Below are positions 62,325 through 64,000 of a stretch of DNA of 64,000 bases, in pieces. Origin of the DNA: Minicystis rosea (lineage in GTDB: Bacteria > Myxococcota_A > Polyangia > Polyangiales > Polyangiaceae); NCBI GenBank assembly GCA_001931535.1, contig CP016211.1, positions 11,082,377 to 11,146,376 on the forward strand, in the 5' to 3' direction. The notes beneath the pieces are model-generated. The model ran no database searches. It was not told the origin of the DNA and saw only the letters and a list, made by a program, of their open reading frames with translations. Made by a program: the position numbers and the translations under genes. Every line of letters starts with the position of its first letter. Position 1 is the stretch's first letter.

Positions 62325-63829
62325 ATGGTTGCGACGACGAATCCCGAGGTGATCATCGTGGGCGCCGGCCCCGTGGGGTTGATGCTGGCGTGCGAGCTCA
62401 GGCTCCTCGGCCTTTCGCCGGTGGTCCTCGAGCGCTTGCCGAGGCCCACCGGCCTCTCCAAGGCGCTCGGGCTGCAAGGCCGCGGCATCGATCTGCTCGA
62501 GGCGCGCGGGCTCTTCGATCGCTTCCTCGCTTCCGGCGCGCCGCTGGGGTCGTTCGCGCATTTCGCGGGCATCCGTCTCGACGTCGGCAAGCTCGGCGAG
62601 ACCGCGGCGCGGTCCTTGTTCATCCAGCAAGCGCGTACCGAGGCGCTCCTCGAAGCGCGGGCCACGGAGCTCGGCGTGGATCTGCGCCGCGGGCAGGAGG
62701 TGATCGCGCTCGATCAGGACGACGACGGCGTCACCGTGCGTACCTCGGGCGACGCGGGCGAGGACACGCTGCGCGCGCGCTACCTCGTCGGTTGCGACGG
62801 GGCCGGAGCTTCGTGCGGAGCCGCGCCGGCATCGAGTTCCCGGGCGCGCCGCCTTCGCTCCTCATGCGCATGGGCGACGTGAAGATCCCCGGCACCGTCG
62901 AGGGAGGCCAGCTCGTGCTGCCCGATGGAACGAGGCCGCCGTTCGGCCTCGGCGTGCCGCTCGGCGACGGCTACTACCGCGTGATGGCATCGGAGCCGTA
63001 TCCCGAGGGCTTCGATCGCGACGCGCCCGTGACCCTCGACGATCTCGCGGCCAGCGTGCAGCGCGTCTTCGGCCTCGATCTACGGATGCACGATCCCCGC
63101 TGGTTGACCGCGTTCACCGACGCCAGCCGCCAAGCCGCGTCGTACCGCGCCGGAAGGGTGTTCGTCGCAGGCGACGCCGCGCACATCCATTTTCCGGCGG
63201 GCGGGCCGGGCATTCGCACGGGCATCAACGATGCGGCCAACCTCGGTTGGAAGCTCGCCGCCGAGATCCGCGGCTTCGCGCCGCGCGGGCTGCTCGACAC
63301 CTACCACACCGAGCGGCACCCCGTGGGCGCACGCGTGCTGCAATACACGCGCGCGCAGGGCGCCTTGATGACGCGATCGCCGCACGTCGTCGCGCTGCGC
63401 GAGCTGCTCGGGGAAATGCTCCAAGGGGAGCAGGCGGTGCGCTTCATCGTCGAAAGGCTCCAAGGCACCGACGCGCGCTACGACATGGGTGAAGCGAACG
63501 CCCACCCGATCGTGGGCGGATGGCTTCCCGATGTCTCCATCGAGACCGAGAAGGGTGCTCGTCGCCTCTCGGCGCTGCTCCACCATGCCCGCGCCGTCCT
63601 CGTCCTGTTCTCGCGGAGCCCCGCGATCGAGGCCCTCGCCGCCGGCTATCGGGACCGCATCGACATCGTGACAGGGAGCCCTGTCACCAAAGACGAGAGC
63701 CTCGATGCGCTGCTCATCCGGCCCGATGGTCACGTGGCTTGGGCCGCCGCGCGCGCGGCGGAAGACGAAGCGGGCCTGTCCCGGGCACTCCATCGCTGGT
63801 TTGGAGAGCCTCGCCGCGAAGGGCCATGA
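62325..63829 (+). CDS. FAD-dependent aromatic monooxygenase (PHBH fold), one frameshift
   Basis: About 501 residues once a single-base frameshift near 62799-62806 is repaired. The N-terminal FAD motif IIVGAGPVGLMLACEL, the NAD(P)H/FAD DG motif VGCDGAG, and the GD motif GDAAHIHFPAGGPGI with NDAANLGWKLA are all present; a thioredoxin-like C-terminal domain (about residues 390-500) follows. This architecture matches single-component hydroxylases of the rifampicin/pentachlorophenol/polyketide-modifying group. GGAGAGAGG precedes the ATG at 62325. The frame changes between GCDGAG and SFVRSRAGIEF; one added G restores it, so I treat the gene as intact with a probable sequencing error. Divergent TetR suggests induction by its substrate; the substrate is unknown. 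Confidence 0.88.
62799..62806 (+). other. Frameshift in the flavin monooxygenase (GGGGCCGG)
   Basis: The frame that starts at 62325 degenerates to serine/arginine-rich nonsense after GCDGAG, while the adjacent frame takes over with SFVRSRAG and continues normally to 63829. Addition of one G in the GGGGCCGG stretch yields the family-typical GCDGAGSFVRSRAG. Like the two NRPS breaks, it is a missing G on the plus strand. Confidence 0.8.
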
Positions 63830-63859
63830 GCGCTCGCACCTTCGCGCCCGGGCAGAGGG

Positions 63860-64000
63860 CTAATCGCAGACGGCGTTGAGCGGCGCGGGGCAGACGTCGA
63901 TCGTTTGGCCCGTGCGGCGCGCGTCCATCCAACGCACCATGTCGGGCACGGCGGCGCCGATGATGCCCGTGTGATCGGCATGGGCATAGGCGCAGGCCTG
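63860..64000 (-). CDS. C-terminal fragment of a probable alpha/beta hydrolase
   Basis: The last 46 codons of a minus-strand gene entering from beyond the right edge, ending in TAG at 63860-63862. It reads ADHTGIIGAAVPDMVRWMDARR and ends CPAPLNAVCD. The DH-TGI segment followed by an alpha helix and paired cysteines resembles the end of secreted lipase/esterase-type alpha/beta hydrolases, where the histidine is catalytic. Too short for more. Confidence 0.5.
   Translation of the reverse strand, partial: QACAYAHADHTGIIGAAVPDMVRWMDARRTGQTIDVCPAPLNAVCD

Overview
The window is very GC-rich (roughly 70%), uses GTG starts often, and packs genes with 4-base ATGA/GTGA overlaps. Its gene content (a giant NRPS, Ser/Thr kinase, PP2C phosphatase, FHA-sigma54 activator, OmpA with thrombospondin-3 repeats, DUF2330 protein, M43 lipoprotein protease) suggests a soil myxobacterium, most likely of the Sorangium/Polyangium side. 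That assignment is inferred from content, not from a marker gene.

Bases 1-18384 (minus strand) hold most of one NRPS polypeptide that runs off the left edge: C-A-T / C-A-T-E / C-A-T / C-A-T / C-A-T-E. Specificity residues read by eye give a Pro-like residue, D-Ser, Ser, Asp and D-Thr. Two single-base frameshifts in G runs break the frame, and a third similar one breaks the flavin monooxygenase at 62.3 kb; all three look like sequencing or assembly errors. Next come a coupled minus-strand trio (nadB, CPBP membrane protease, patatin lipase), the etfBA flavoprotein pair, a Tat-exported lipoprotein amine oxidase and hemL.

From 27.3 to 31.9 kb lie a minus-strand central-metabolism set (fumC, ROK/polyphosphate-glucokinase-like kinase, CitE/HpcH-like aldolase) and a divergent membrane desaturase. 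A histidine kinase/response regulator pair (32.0-33.6 kb) sits divergently from a CzcCBA-type heavy-metal RND efflux operon (33.7-39.3 kb). An accessory stretch (39.3-43.1 kb) follows, with two small unknown proteins, an M43 metalloprotease lipoprotein, an alpha/beta hydrolase and a 40-bp tandem repeat array.

From 43.1 to 55.2 kb is a signalling and envelope block: a Ser/Thr kinase with a degenerate receiver-like tail coupled to a LysM/FecR-like envelope protein; a divergent OmpA/TSP3 protein coupled to a membrane class III adenylate cyclase; a polytopic membrane protein; PP2C; and a divergent FHA-sigma54 activator. Together these could form an envelope-sensing phospho-relay, the most interesting systems-level hypothesis here. 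The right end carries a host-attachment-family protein, a zinc alcohol dehydrogenase, a low-complexity Gln/Gly/Lys-rich lipoprotein, an ABC exporter, a DUF2330 protein, and a TetR/flavin-monooxygenase pair separated by two TetR-like operators. The window ends in the C-terminus of a hydrolase. No RNA gene, insertion sequence or CRISPR array was recognised.
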